Shown here: positions 44,797 to 56,714 of the stretch, one piece after another | Layout of the letters: every line of letters starts with the position of its first letter | How positions within the stretch are numbered: the first letter of the stretch is position 1 | Assembly: GCA_039566865.1 (NCBI GenBank) | Contig: CM076961.1 | Location: forward strand, 7,401,501 to 7,465,500 | DNA: 64,000 bases | Direction: 5' to 3' | From: Aurelia coerulea | Lineage: Eukaryota > Cnidaria > Scyphozoa > Semaeostomeae > Ulmaridae | Translations under genes and position numbers: made by a program | Notes under the pieces: generated by a model | Seen by the model: the letters and a program-made list of their open reading frames with translations, nothing else | Told to the model about the DNA's origin: nothing | Databases searched by the model: none

Positions 44797-45245
44797 AACA
44801 ACAACAACAACAACAACAACAACAGCAGCAACTAAGGCTCAAACGAAAGCAAAGCAAGGTAAAACTAAATGATGTAAATAATCTAATGGAAAACATAAAT
44901 AAAATAAACATGCAATGTTATTTGCGAGACTCGATAGTTGCTTTTCTTCTCTTTGGTTAAACTTTTCTCTTATCATCTCTAAAGTAGCAGATATTGTTTC
45001 TTCATCTTCATAAATGAAAATGAACTGGACTTGGTCTAACATTGAAAGATTCCTGATATTTGGAAATTTGCTTTATAATCTATCGAATAATTTCCTTCTG
45101 GAAAAAGTGTAATGGTCACACTCGGCAAAAAAGTGAAATTCTGTTTCAATTGAGCTCCTATTACACATTTCGCAAAATCGATTTTCCCTAGGGACTTTTG
45201 GAACTTTTCTCCTTCCATCTTTCTTTCTTGATGTAAAGTTGGACC
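44797..45245 (-). pseudogene. LINE 3' fragment, C-terminal zinc-knuckle region
   Basis: Minus-strand reading gives RENRFCEMCNRSSIETEFHF, then FAECDHYTFSRRKL, a stop, and MLDQVQFIFIYEDEETISA. The C-x2-C...H...C pattern is that of the end of many LINE ORF2 proteins. It is truncated 5' and ends in a (GTT)n tail seen here as (CAA)n at 44797-44823. Clade not determined. Confidence 0.6.
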
Positions 45246-45372
45246 TCTTATTTATACAGATTCATACTCTACATTACTAAATACAGAATCAATCAATACT
45301 CTCTGTTGTGGTTACGGCGAAACATTATCGTCTACATTACAAGTATCAAATTTGATAGTCACTGCTTGAATC

Positions 45373-46476
45373 GGCATAACGGAATAACCAGACCCAGGAC
45401 CAGTAGGACCGGACCCTAACGGACCAGACCCTGGGGGAATACCCATTACTTTACTTCCAGCGTTTGTTTGCAATGGTGGCCAACACAGAAGTTTCGCTCC
45501 AAAGTAAGATAAGGCAGTCACTGCTGTAAGTAAATTCTACCTTCTGGATGCCAGAACAAACGCAAAAATGCATGGTCTATCAAATCGTCTAACCAGCAGA
45601 CAAACTTTGATCCAGCCTCAAGCCATTGCTCACTGGGCCTAAGCATTTAATTACATGGCCTAAATATGTTACCTCTCTGCCTTGCTTGGTGATTCAAGTT
45701 GTTGCAATGACGTCGTGATGCCAGCCATGTTGTATTCCATCTCCACAATCAATTTCTGGACTTGATTCTGGCTTCTCCATGCTCTTTGCAAGTTAGTTTG
45801 GGACTGCAAAATCATTTAGCAGGCACCTTTTTGATAACATATTTGTTCGTAATATTTATTGTGAAGGCACGCATTGACCAGAGCATTGACCCCACTTGTC
45901 TTTGGTAAATCCCATGATCACAATATTGCATCTCAGAATGTGCATTTGTGTGCATTTGTTTTCTCGTATCATGCATGTGCACTCACCTTTTTACAGGGCC
46001 GTAGGAAGCAGCTTCTGATTGGGGGAATTGTTCTTAGAACAATAGAGAGCAATACATCTAATTACTACTTGTGGCGTGGCACCATTGTTTTCAAAATTAC
46101 TGGGGGCTTAAACCCCCCTGCCCCTCCCCCCCGCTTCTTACGAGCCTGTATTTTTATAAGAAACAGCTCATAAGAAACAGTAAGCTAAAAGTTTCGAAAA
46201 ATACTACCCCACCGCCTGTATCAATATGCTAAGAAACTTTCGTAAGTTTCATTCAAAAATACTATTACTGTTGCTATTACTGTACCGTGTTCAATAATTT
46301 TTGAGTGCCAATTATGTTATTCCTTTTTGTTTTAGATCTTATTAAATAGTTTGGAAGTCACGACATAGTTTGACGACTTCCTAACCAACGTCAAAGCGAG
46401 GGTAGGGCATTCCCATAGGGTCTGGTCCGTTAGGGTCTGGTCCTAGTGGTCCTGGGTCTGGTTATTCCGTTATGCC
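45373..46476. repeat. Inverted pair of about 80-bp repeats
   Basis: CGGCATAACGGAATAACCAG with the following GACC-rich stretch (45373-45452) is repeated inverted at 46400-46476. Between them lies the MITE at 45994-46148. They may be the ends of a larger element, but no target duplication was found. Confidence 0.6.
45994..46148. mobile_element. hAT-like MITE, CAGGGCCGTAGGAAGC family, copy 2
   Basis: 155 bp, same sequence as 11904-12065 in opposite orientation. The 8-bp flanks (CCTTTTTA/TATTTTTA) are imperfect. Confidence 0.85.
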
Positions 46477-46479
46477 GCT

Positions 46480-47766
46480 TAAGGGCGCCGGAGCCACGGG
46501 GGCAGCGGGGGCAGCTGCCCCCGTTGCCCTAGTGGTACGGGGGCAGCGCGGGGGCAGCAAAGTGCCCTTTCCAAAAAATGCATTTCAGAAAACTATTGAT
46601 TAATCGCGCCTGTTAGTTGGAAGCGAGTTGTTTCTCGTCCGCAGTCACAATAATAGAACAATTCCTTCTGCTCTCAAGATTACAGTACGTTCGAAGGACA
46701 GTAGTAGCGTCGCCACGGGGTGGTCTGGGGTGGACATGTCGACCACAGTTTTCACAGAGTCGATGTTATAATTTCTCGAAATCAGTCAAAAAGATTGGGA
46801 AGGGTAGATTTTTATTGACTTGAAACTTTTGTGATAACTGGCCTCCCTCCTGAATTCTCAATACCTTTATTGAAGATTTCGAGAGAGGCCTTAAATTTCA
46901 ATTTCTAACCAGTGGCGTGGCCACGGTGGGGGGTATGGGGGGGGGGGCAATTGCCCCCCACTTTTGTCGGAAGATGGTCCTCGAGATTCCTCTAAAACCG
47001 AGGAGAAAATAGCTGCGTATAGGTTGGGTAAGAATTTTCCGAGAAATGTCAAATCTTCCATTTTACCACTGGCAAGCATGACATTGGGAGATGCATTCTA
47101 AGCCAAAGTAAAGGATACTTCTTCAAAAATTTTCTTCGTGCTCTGATTCATAGGATAACTGTTACAAAACGATCAAGGTTTCCTCGTCGCTAAAGGCAAG
47201 CATGATATTGGAAGATGCATTCTAAGCCAAAGTAAAGGGCGTGGCCCCAAAAAATTTCCTGGGGCTTCGCCCCCAGACCCCCTAATTTTGCATTCCCCTC
47301 CCACTTAATTTGCCCTGGCCACGCCGCTGTTTCTAACCATATTTTTTCCTTCCTCGTAAATAAATATGATGTTCTTTTCTGTTTCGATTTTTGTTGCACC
47401 AAAATGCCCGCTGTTGTAAAAAGTACTGCTTGAGATGGTTGCTTTTCCAGAAATATCTAAATAGATCAAAATAATAAAAAGAGCATTCCCATCATGTTCT
47501 CCGAGTGTCTGAAGGGCGTTTCGCACGTTTTCCGAGGGTCTAAAGGGCGTGGCAAGGAGTATTTTTTCTGGGGGCTTTGCCCCCAGACCCCCTTATACCT
47601 CTCCGCCCCAGCTTTTTGGGCTGGCGACGCCCGTGTCGAAATAGATGTTGAGCACAATATCCTAAATGAAGATTCCCGATTATTTTCAACGGCAAACTTT
47701 GACACCCTAAGGTGCCCTTTCTGCGATTCCTGCCCCCGCCGCATCATGGAGCCTCCGGCGCCTCTG
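46480..47766. mobile_element. hAT-like element with GGCGCCGGAG ends, hosting nested MITEs
   Basis: 1287 bp, imperfect ends TAAGGGCGCCGGAG and CTCCGGCGCCTCTG, perfect 8-bp duplication ATGCCGCT (46472-46479, 47767-47774). Contains a complete MITE at 46910-47329 and part of another near 47530-47640. No transposase. Confidence 0.82.
46910..47329. mobile_element. Nested hAT-like MITE, CAGTGGCGTGGCC ends
   Basis: 420 bp, perfect 8-bp duplication TTTCTAAC (46902-46909, 47330-47337), GGGGGGCAATTGCCCCCC near the left end and an internal duplication of GATGCATTCTAAGCCAAAGT. Confidence 0.9.
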
Positions 47767-47774
47767 ATGCCGCT

Positions 47775-49374
47775 TGAATCATTATTAGCACTGTTCTTAA
47801 GTTTTCGTGGGCAGTTAGGGGATTAACGGACGTCCGTTCAGTGTACATGGTCTTTTTGCAAAATTTTCTTGAGCAAAAGTTTAGCAAAGATGAAAGAGAC
47901 CGCTTAAGCAAGTTGAGCACCTTTAAGAGGTGCTCAAAGTTCTCAAAATGTACATTTGTGGCCATTAAGGATTAACCAGTTTGCCAAGGGCCAAACAGGG
48001 CGTCTCAAATTCAACATTTTTTTGTTGCATCTAAAAACAAATGCCATTGAAGAAGCGATGCTCCTGCTTTGCACGTTACATTACAGATATGAAGAAACCT
48101 ATTTTCGAAAGGTTGCCTGCTTGCTAGCACTTTCATTTTCGGGTGATTTTCCAGAGGCTGCGTACGCTGAACTTTGAAAAACGGCGACTGCACCCCTTTA
48201 TTGATTTGTATCACAGACGAGCAGCCCACACAGGTTTAGATTTTCATAAAGGAAATGTTGAATCCAGCAATGAAACATTCAGAGAGGTTCTGGCTGCCAT
48301 CAAATGGTGCCAACGAATTGGAAGGAGCGATTCTGACTCTGGCTAACTCTGTGCAAGCTTTTGTACCAAAGCATCCACGATCATTTGGCGAAGGAATCAC
48401 TACCCCGATGAAATCGCTTTCTTGTAAATATGGTATGTCGTATCTTAAAATCAAAATAATTTTGGCATCCCCATTGTGGTGTAATATCAGACCATTTTAT
48501 TTGTTGGTTTCCTTTGCGAAATAAGTTCGTCATTTATTGGTTCCAAACATCAGAAGACCGTTCAGAAAAGCTTTGAGCAATTTTGCAGCCGAAGAGAAAT
48601 GAATAAAATGAACCGTGAATGGTGATGACTGATGAGAAACATGAGAAGGGTATGACATGGACTCAGTTGATCTTGTTTAATTACACACTGGTGCATTTTA
48701 ACTTGCCTTCGATTTATATGTCCATGGTTCGAAAGGAATTAGATAGGCCATCTTACATCTTGTCTTGCTCTTTTCCTATATGTTGACATGAGTAAATCGA
48801 GAACCCTGATGGAAAGAAATGCAAGCAAACTTTGGTCAGTTTATGAGTGTGACCACAAAGGTATCCAGTTAATGATGCTGTGAAGTCGAGCATCTTGAGC
48901 CGGAAACGAGAAACTTAAGGTTTTCTTCGAATGCTAATTGCACTTTTGAGCACTAAATGACGTACATGCAGTTCCTTAGATTAAAACTAACAAAGATTAC
49001 CGCTTCAACGATAGGAATGAAGGAAAAATAAGTCTAGAATGAATGGGCAATGCCTTATGAAGATTGGTCTAAATTTGCCTGTATTACAGTGTTTTAATCA
49101 TACTCTGTTCAATGTGCAATTTATTTTATATTAAATCGTTTTATCATAGCCTGTGATAGATACGTGCACCATCTCCTCATCTCCTATAGTTAAAGATATG
49201 TCAGAGAAATCGTCATAGACACAACATTATTTACAAAAGCAATATTTCAAATTATTCCACAGGAGATCTAACTTCCATCAAACATGGATAAGGAAATCCT
49301 AGATGAAATCAAACATAGGAGAATACACAGTCAATTTTCATTTTTTCTAAAATATGACATTATCATCTCGAAGC
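47775..49374. other. No gene recognised
   Basis: Only short chance ORFs. One 89-codon plus-strand ORF at 48255-48524 has no recognised motif. Confidence 0.45.
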
Positions 49375-49762
49375 ATGAGCGATGATGCACCGATCTTTTG
49401 GGAAGGGATGATAATTATTGTAGAATTTCTTACCCATTGGTTGACCATTTCTCTAATCTGCATCTCTGTCGATCAATTTGAGTGAGCAAGATCAGCAAAC
49501 GTTTGCTTCTTTGTCGTATCTCTTATTGGCTTATGTCGAGACGAAGGAGAGGCTAAACAAATTTTTTTTTCATTTGCAACACGTGGGGCCTAAAACGAAG
49601 TGCTCAGAGCCAATAAGTGATACGACAAAGAAACAAACGTTTTACTGATCTTGTTCACTCAAATTGATCGACAGAGATGCAGATTAGAGAACTGGTCAAC
49701 TAATGGGTAAGAAATTCTACAATTATTATCTTTCCTTCCCAAAAAATCGGTGCATCATCGCC
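49375..49762. repeat. Large hairpin with about 155-bp arms
   Basis: Left arm 49375-49535 and right arm 49606-49762 are near-perfect reverse complements (for example CGATGATGCACCGAT... and GATCGACAGAGATGCAG), separated by about 70 bp. Lies within the predicted intron. Confidence 0.85.
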
Positions 49763-50299
49763 AATGGTTTATGTAAAGGGATAGTTCTCCCTTTCATGCA
49801 CTTATCAATTAGACTTATGAAGTTGAGTCTCAGTTTATGGCTTCAAACTGAGACTCATGACCATGCAGCCTCAAAACGCAGACTAAATTAGGCGATCTCC
49901 GCCGCGTTTACGGCGGGACCAATCAGATCGCTACCTTCTAGGTCAGACCACTTGCCTATTTTTAGCGGTTGATTGGCTTTGTTCGGGATACTGCAAACTC
50001 CTGTAAATCACAATTTAAAGAGACGATAACTCTGATTGGTTCGCTGATCAATGTAATGGTTGAAGCGTTTTGGGCATGCGCGAATTCACAAGGAAAAAAA
50101 GAACGATGATGACCCTGCAATCGCTAGTGAGCATATTCCAAAGCGCTTAAATGGGGGTCTAGCTCTTCTCGAAAAAATCTGTAAGACCTTCACTGAAAAC
50201 AATGCTGATTAGGAATGAGGCTGATGTTGGAACGAAAGAAGACTGTGACTGATTGGAGTGTGTCAGGGGGTTTAGTAAGCAGGGTTTCGCAGTTTAGCA

Positions 50300-51840
50300 G
50301 AAATAAAACGGGTTTAATCAAGATAGGCACTAAATCCTTACTGGCTGACAAAATTGACACGTGACACTCCCTATACCGATCAAATGGAGCCGACAACCAA
50401 CCGGGAAATTTGAAATGTTAGATTTTAGGTCATTTTTTTTTCGACTTTAGGCCGCTCTCGGACGATTTAACCACCCTTCACCAAAATATAAATCGACAGA
50501 AGGAGCATGAAGATTTTCAAAACATTTCTTCACAGACCTGTTCCCAATACTGTAATACACAGTTAATCATCGTCGCTACAAATTTGTTCGAAATTTTGAG
50601 AACTACCAAAGTTTTGAATTTGACCATACTGACCTCACTGTGGCTTGCTACAGTAAAGATCTCAGTAATGGCTGTATAGTATGGATATGGAAAATGAATA
50701 CTTCGAAGGTCTTATTCTGTGTGTTTAAATATCTCCAAACTTCTCAAAAGATGACAAATTTAGAGCAGTACCTTGATCTTTTTTCAATTTTGAATTAACA
50801 TAAACATATCCAGATACATTAAAGATTTAATGCTGAACAGTAGGATGATGAACAGGAAAAGTTAATTTTACGGGCCTAACAAACACCGCACCGTCGTTAT
50901 AAATTAGAGACGAATTTAACAGGTACTTACCTTTCTATCTCGCAAGAAAAGGACCACAAACGGCACATGTGAGCAGCACAAATGCTTAAAGTACTTTAAG
51001 TGGTTTTCATAGTAAAAGGCCACCTTTTCTACCGCAGTCTGCAGCCTGTGTTACCACCAGCAAATCGTTCACATTTTTCCACTTGCAAAAACATTGTCGA
51101 AAAATAGAGTGCGAAGACTTCAGTGATCAGCTGCATGTCAGCCATCGTCAAACAACTTACAATTTCAATGAAATTTGAATCAATAACAAACATATGACTT
51201 TGCCACGTAAACACACAGAATAAAACCTTCGAAGTATTTATTCTCCATGTCCATGCGTTTCAGCCATTACTGAGATCTTTACAATAGCAAGCCACAGTGA
51301 GGTCATCAAGGTCAAATTCAAAACTTTGGCATTTCTCCAAATTTTGAAATAATTTGTAGCGACGATGATTGACTGTGTATTACAGTATTGGGAACAGGTC
51401 TGTGAAGAAATATTTTGAAAATCTCCATGCTCCTTCTGTCGATTTATATGTTGGTGAATTGTGGTAAAATCGTCCAAAAGTGGCCTAAAATCTAAAAAAG
51501 TGGCTTAAAAAATCTGACATTTCAAATTTCCCGGTTGGTTGTCGGCTCCATTTGATTGGTTTAGGGCGTGTCACGAGTTTATCTTTTTTTTATACTCCTT
51601 AAAATCAACTACATTTAACAGATAAACTAAACATAAGATAGAGTGTGCCACTCACAGTGAAAATGGACACATGGTCATCGAGTTCCCACTGTGAATAGCA
51701 CTTACAATAGATAATTAATAAATAGTATAATTTATCAACACAACATTACCACAAAAAACACTACATGACGAAGACGTGTAGTCTATCTTTTTAACCAGTA
51801 CGGATTTAGTGCCTATCTTTGGTTTAATCTGCATTCTCTG
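50300..51840. repeat. Foldback element with about 400-bp inverted arms
   Basis: Arms 50300-50745 and 51205-51840 share AGATAGGCACTAAATCC, GACAACCAACCGGGAAATTT and a long stretch around CACAGACCTGTTCCCAATACTG. The right arm holds an extra about 200 bp (51590-51788). The spacer is non-coding. Confidence 0.82.
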
Positions 51841-53249
51841 TAAATATTCTCTGGCTTCTCGTCGCTCTTTCTTTGCAAAATGGAAAATGGAGGATCATCT
51901 AATCGAAGCTGCGAATACAAAATTTAATGTGCAATTTAATGTTCAAACAGTGGCTCTGAAGAGAATAGTAAAGAATGACGACGTTTATATGTACACTGAC
52001 AGGGTCGGGGAAGAAGTTGTGTTTCACCTTTCTCGCATGTCTCGCAGAGCTGCTTGAGATGAAGGATGCTTGGTATTGGTGCAGTAGGAGAAGACAGAAG
52101 TCGAGAAAAGAAAACAGCGACCATTTTTGTTTCCCCATTATGGTCTTTAATCGTAGATCTGGGTAATTTGGGTCTATTTGCTTCTGTTTGTTTTTTTCGC
52201 TTTTACAACGGTCGTATGTTGAAAATTCAATTATGAATGGCTCATTGGGCGATAGAATCTATACTTTTAGGAGTTGTATAAGTGGTATCGAAGAATTATT
52301 AGATGATTTAGGGATAATTTCTAGAGCAACAATTTCCAGATTTTCCCCAGCCTAAGCTTGAATTATGACTTGATTTATGACCTGACAGCGTAGAAAGCTT
52401 TTGATTCGCCCCAAGGAATGTATGATTTCTTTTGGATATCAAGCTGAATCATTTAGAAAGGTGAGAAAAGTTTTTCGTAATCTTTGGGCGACTCGGAGGA
52501 TTTCATTCCGATTATTTTGCAAGTTGGGAGATTTTGGAGTACTGGGAGTGGGGCTCGAGTCGTGTTGTGCAAGTATTAACAATGGCTCCCAAATCAAAAC
52601 AGAAATGAAAAAGATGTTGAAATGCTGTTGTTTTCGGTCGAGCGAATTGAAGCCATTGCAATGCATTGAATGTTTGTTGCGCGAATCCTAAGAGAAAAGA
52701 ATTTACCATACTTCATTGTATTCTCGAATGTTTTGTATTTTCGAACTTTTTCATTCACGAAACAATGCTCTTTGTGGTCTCTTGGTAGTCTACCGTATTC
52801 AGGAATTGGCCAAAGGAATACGCCCTTAAGTGACACGCCTTTAATCCGCCTGAAAAATTTACTGAAAAACGTATGAGTGAAAACGTGAATAAACAAGCGA
52901 GAAAGTTCACGGGGCCTTGTCCCATGAGACATCCTGTCTGTCACCATGGATGAAATCCGCGAAAAGAATTTGACTGAGAAAGAGGCAACTCAAATGTGGA
53001 TTGCGGATGCTGCCCCCGTTTTTAAAACCTTAACTTGATTACAAGACGCATCTTGAAAAGGAGTGAGGAGTTCCTTTTTCAGAAGTTTTTAGTCTCTGTT
53101 TTGGATCTGTTTTGTCGTGAGTCCTTGTATGAGTGAAAATAAAAACATTAGATTGGAAACGTTGAAACACTATTTATACCAATCTATTTCATTGTTATCT
53201 ATTTCATTACTATTTCATTGTTTAAGTGTTATCCAGGCTAAATAATTAT
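51841..53249. other. No gene recognised
   Basis: Several short ORFs on both strands without motifs. Part of the predicted intron. Confidence 0.45.
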
Positions 53250-53446
53250 ATACATACATACATACATACATACACACTGTGATGATAGTAATGACTTGAA
53301 AGGCCTTAGTGCGCTACATCCGCACTTATAGTATCCATTTTATTGTTTCTTTATTGCCAATATACATACATACATACATACATACATACATACATACATA
53401 CATACATACATACATACATACATACATACATACATACATACATAGA
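53250..53446. repeat. (TACA)n microsatellites
   Basis: Two tracts of TACA repeats, 53250-53273 and about 53362-53443, upstream of exon 2. Confidence 0.97.
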
Positions 53447-53777
53447 TACAACGAATATAATGAATCACGTCGTCAGTCAGTCTACTTTTCAACAGCAATA
53501 GCGTGTGTTATTTGTGAAAAATGTTTCTTTTTGAGAGAGCGGGATGAAACAATTCACTCTCATGTTTCCTTGTTCTCTGTCCCTACAGCATTGACTCAGC
53601 AAATACAACAATTCATTCAACAGTGTAAGAGAATGATAATTGTTTTCAATAAACAGTAATATTTGCTTCCTTTTCCTTAGCAGCGGTAAATTTTGGTTTG
53701 GTTGGTGTTTGAAAGGTCTGAAATTCTCTGTTTGAAAATGTGAGATGATTCTTAAAATGGTTTCATTTTCTCTCTAG

Positions 53778-53883
53778 ATTTACCTTGTGAAATTTGGATA
53801 CCTAAGCGAGGATTTTGAAGATGACAAACCAACGGAGGCCAGTATTAAAAACTTTCAAGAATTTGCTGGGATAAAGATGACAG
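53778..53883 (+). CDS. Matrix-metalloproteinase-like gene, exon 2 (prodomain)
   Basis: 106-nt exon starting after TCTCTCTAG in phase 0 and ending before GTTGGT in phase 1. It encodes YLVKFGYLSEDF, then ASIKNFQEFAGIKMTG, which matches the peptidoglycan-binding-like helical prodomain at the N-terminus of matrixins (aromatic/Leu FGYL start, then the FQ.FAG...TG core). In the family this domain precedes the cysteine-switch and the HExxHxxGxxH catalytic domain; neither is found up to 64000, so the rest lies to the right or in an unusually long intron. The donor GTTGGT is weaker than consensus. A non-matrixin protein using this domain is possible. Confidence 0.7.
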
Positions 53884-53965
53884 GTTGGTATATAGGCTTT
53901 TTATATCATTGTTAAATGTTATTGTTGATTGTTACGATATTTGGATAAATCTAGCTGTAGCTATT

Positions 53966-56185
53966 TCATTTCATTTCATTTTTATTTATTTCAACAGGGT
54001 TATACATTCAGTAGAATTAAATGCACTGATTTTCAATGTGCCCTGCTTATAAAGCTAACTAACCTAATTACATGAATAAATTACAAAGCAACCTGTATTA
54101 CAAAGAAAAATAAAAATTTATATATGCTATGTTCTGGTTAGAAAAGAAAAAGTTTGATGCTGTACGAGAACTTTTACACCCTTTGATTCTTCAAAGCTTG
54201 TTTCAGCAAATTTTTGAAAGTGGCCAGTGAAGGGGCACTTTTTATTTCTGTGTTAAGTTTATTCCACACAGTTACACCTCGATATGAGAAACTATGTTGC
54301 CCGTAAGAGGTTGTAAAGCGAGGTATTCTGAGATCCGTGTCGGTATTACGGAGAGACCGTGAATTGTTTTCCGACAGTTTTGTAAACATTAGCTGCATAT
54401 ATTCAGGAGCTAAACCATGGAGAGACTTGTAAACCATAGTTGCAGTTTCAAATTCTATCATTTCCTTTATAGTTAACCACCCTAGCCTTCCACTCAAAGG
54501 AAGAGATGACGCATCATATGAGCTGTTTGTAACAATTCGTGCGGCACGGTTTTGTAGCTTCTGCAGCATATCAAGCAGGGTTTCTCCACAACAACCCCAC
54601 ACCGAGCAGCAGTTTCTGAAATGTGGTTCAACTATTTTTGTATACATGTTTTTTTACTATTTCCAATGGGAGATATTTTTTAGCATATTTAAGCATGCCC
54701 ATTGCTCTGGAAATCTTACCTACAGCAAAAGATATGTGTTCTCTTCACTTAAGCTCGGAATCAATGTGAACGCCAAGATACTTATTTGATCCAATTATAT
54801 CTAGGTTGTCCTCATCTATATGGAAATTGATCTCAGGATCTCCATTGTCCAGAATCCAGAGGATGTTTCTTCCAATTACTCGAGGAACCGAGGATCATAC
54901 TTTGCGTTTTGGCTACATTAAGGGGAAGTTTATTACCTTCCAACCAAAGTTGAAGCCTCTTAAGGTCTGAATTAACTGCTTCATTTATCTCGGCTATAGA
55001 TTTTGATGAGTACGAAATACTTGCGTCGTCAGCATACATGATCACTTTTGTGCTTTGCAACGCACAGGGCAAATCATTTATGTATATCAAAAACAGTAGT
55101 GGACCGAGACACGAACCTTGCGGTACACACAGTTCACGTTCTCTATTTTTGATGTATGTCCATTTACTTTACAGCATTGCTTACGATCCTGTAAATATGA
55201 TTTAAACCAATCCAGCTCCCTTCCCCGCACTCCATAATAATAAAGCTTTTGAATGAGAATTGCATGATCTACAGTATCAAAGGCTTTTTTCAAGTCAATA
55301 AATACTACAGATGAAAGGAGTCCTTTGTCAAAATCATGGTACCAATCATCACTACTCTTCAATAATCACGTCAAAACCGAGTGCAGGGCCCTGAAGCCAG
55401 ATTGATGTGAGTAGAACAACTTATTATCGTCGAAGTAGGCGTAAAGTTGGTCGAAGATTGTCTTCTCAAAAAGACGCGAAACGACAGGCAGCACGGATAT
55501 AGGTCTGTAATTTGACCTATCTTCAGTAGGACCCTCTTTATAGATAGGAGCTACTCTAGCAACTTTCCAGTTATTTGGAAATAAGCCCTCCGAAATCGAT
55601 TTATTAAATATGGTACTCAGCACTGGTGCGAGAACAGGCATCCCTATTTTAAGAAAATAGCTTGAGATGCCATCTGTTCCAAAGCTCTTTGATACCTTAA
55701 ACTTTTGCATTGCCTTCATAAGGTCTGCCGGTGTTATCGCTCTAAACTGAAACCCAGTTGAATTTTTGTTCATGGAAACATCTCCACGCGAAAGTGGGTT
55801 TTCTGCATAAGGTATCTTTACGCATAGCTTTTGTCCAATGAAAAGTACTGTCGTTTTAGTGCTTTGGTTTGTTTGGTAACAACATTTCTGACATGCCGGT
55901 AAGCAGTCATCAGGATCTCAGATCCAGCTTTTACCGCCGATTTTCTCAGACGGTCTCTCGTTCTAGCTGAAGCTTTTAGCTCACTAGTAATCCAGGGGCA
56001 GTACTTTTCAGAAACTCTCCGATGCCGCATGAGTGCATGCTTTTCTATGATCATCGACAGTACATTTGACCAATTTTCTACAGCTGTAGTTATATCCTTA
56101 CTAAAGTTAAGGATTGAATCCCAGTCAATAGAGGAAATACCAGAAAGGAAACTATTCTGATCAAAGTCCTTCATTTGACGGGCAG
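53966..56185 (-). mobile_element. L2/CR1-like LINE, 5'-truncated
   Basis: Minus-strand LINE just downstream of exon 2. The tail is (ATTTC)-like repeats at 53966-53990 on the plus strand, as in L2-type elements. Only ORF2 from the end of the endonuclease region onward is present. Confidence 0.8.
54174..56174 (-). pseudogene. L2/CR1-like LINE ORF2 relic
   Basis: Reads in at least four frame segments: a post-endonuclease linker (56174-55818), RT fingers with SNYRPISVLPVVSRLFEKT (55773-55366), palm with FIDLKKAFDTVDHAIL (55362-55087), the catalytic MYADDASISYSS (55090-54833), and a C-terminal region with IVEPHFRNCCSVWG and VTVWNKLNTEIKSA (54647-54174). The catalytic box is kept, but stops and frameshifts between segments, including loss around the PQG motif, make it inactive. 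Endonuclease proper is missing. Confidence 0.82.
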
Positions 56186-56285
56186 TAATTTTTTTGGGCT
56201 ATCCTTTTAAGGCTCCACGTCTTAAAAGACAAGCCGGAAATCAAACTTCAAGTCAAACGATAAGGATGACCATTCAGTTAACAAT

Positions 56286-56673
56286 CCGGGGGGTCTACCT
56301 TGAAGAAAAACAATGGGGAAGTGCCTGCCAAAACAAAATTTTATGACCCTGTCCTGGAATAAAATTCTGAAAACATAATACCTGTCCTGGAATAAGATCG
56401 GGGAAACTGATGGTTCTTGTGAAAATGATATTACTAAAAGTACTTATCGCTAATTGCTAACGCTACTATCATTTTAATTTGATAAGTTCATGAATTGGAG
56501 TATCTTTTTACCTGATTATCTGATCTGTCCTGGACAAAGTAGCTCTAAAGGACACACCGATCCCGGAATAAAGGTGCAAAAGGTATAATCCTGTCCCGGA
56601 ATTTTCAGCCGAAAATGACACCCTATTGGCAGGCACATCCCCGGGTGGTCTTTTTATTAATTAAACCCCCCGG
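56286..56673. mobile_element. MITE with CCGGGGGGTC ends
   Basis: 388 bp, inverted ends with internal complementary TGCCTGCCAA/TTGGCAGGCA, flanked by a 9-bp repeat GTTAACAAT (56277-56285, 56674-56682). Contains repeated CCTGTCCTGGAATAA motifs. Superfamily unclear. Confidence 0.8.
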
Positions 56674-56714
56674 GTTAACAATCTTCCCAAAATTGACACG
56701 ACATAGCTGATTTC

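Larger units (their letters stand above)
37636..53777 (+). other. Predicted intron 1 of the metalloproteinase-like gene
   Basis: Runs from GTGAGT to a pyrimidine-rich CATTTTCTCTCTAG acceptor. About 16.1 kb, mostly mobile elements of both orientations. No additional exon is recognised within it, although a short exon could be missed. Confidence 0.55.

Noticed and set aside
51809..52166. Overlapping 60-80-codon ORFs on both strands
   Set aside because: No recognisable domain, ordinary for chance ORFs at this length; left as unassigned sequence.
53309..53659. 116-codon ORF with Tyr-Ile-His-Thr repeats
   Set aside because: Product of the TACA microsatellite.
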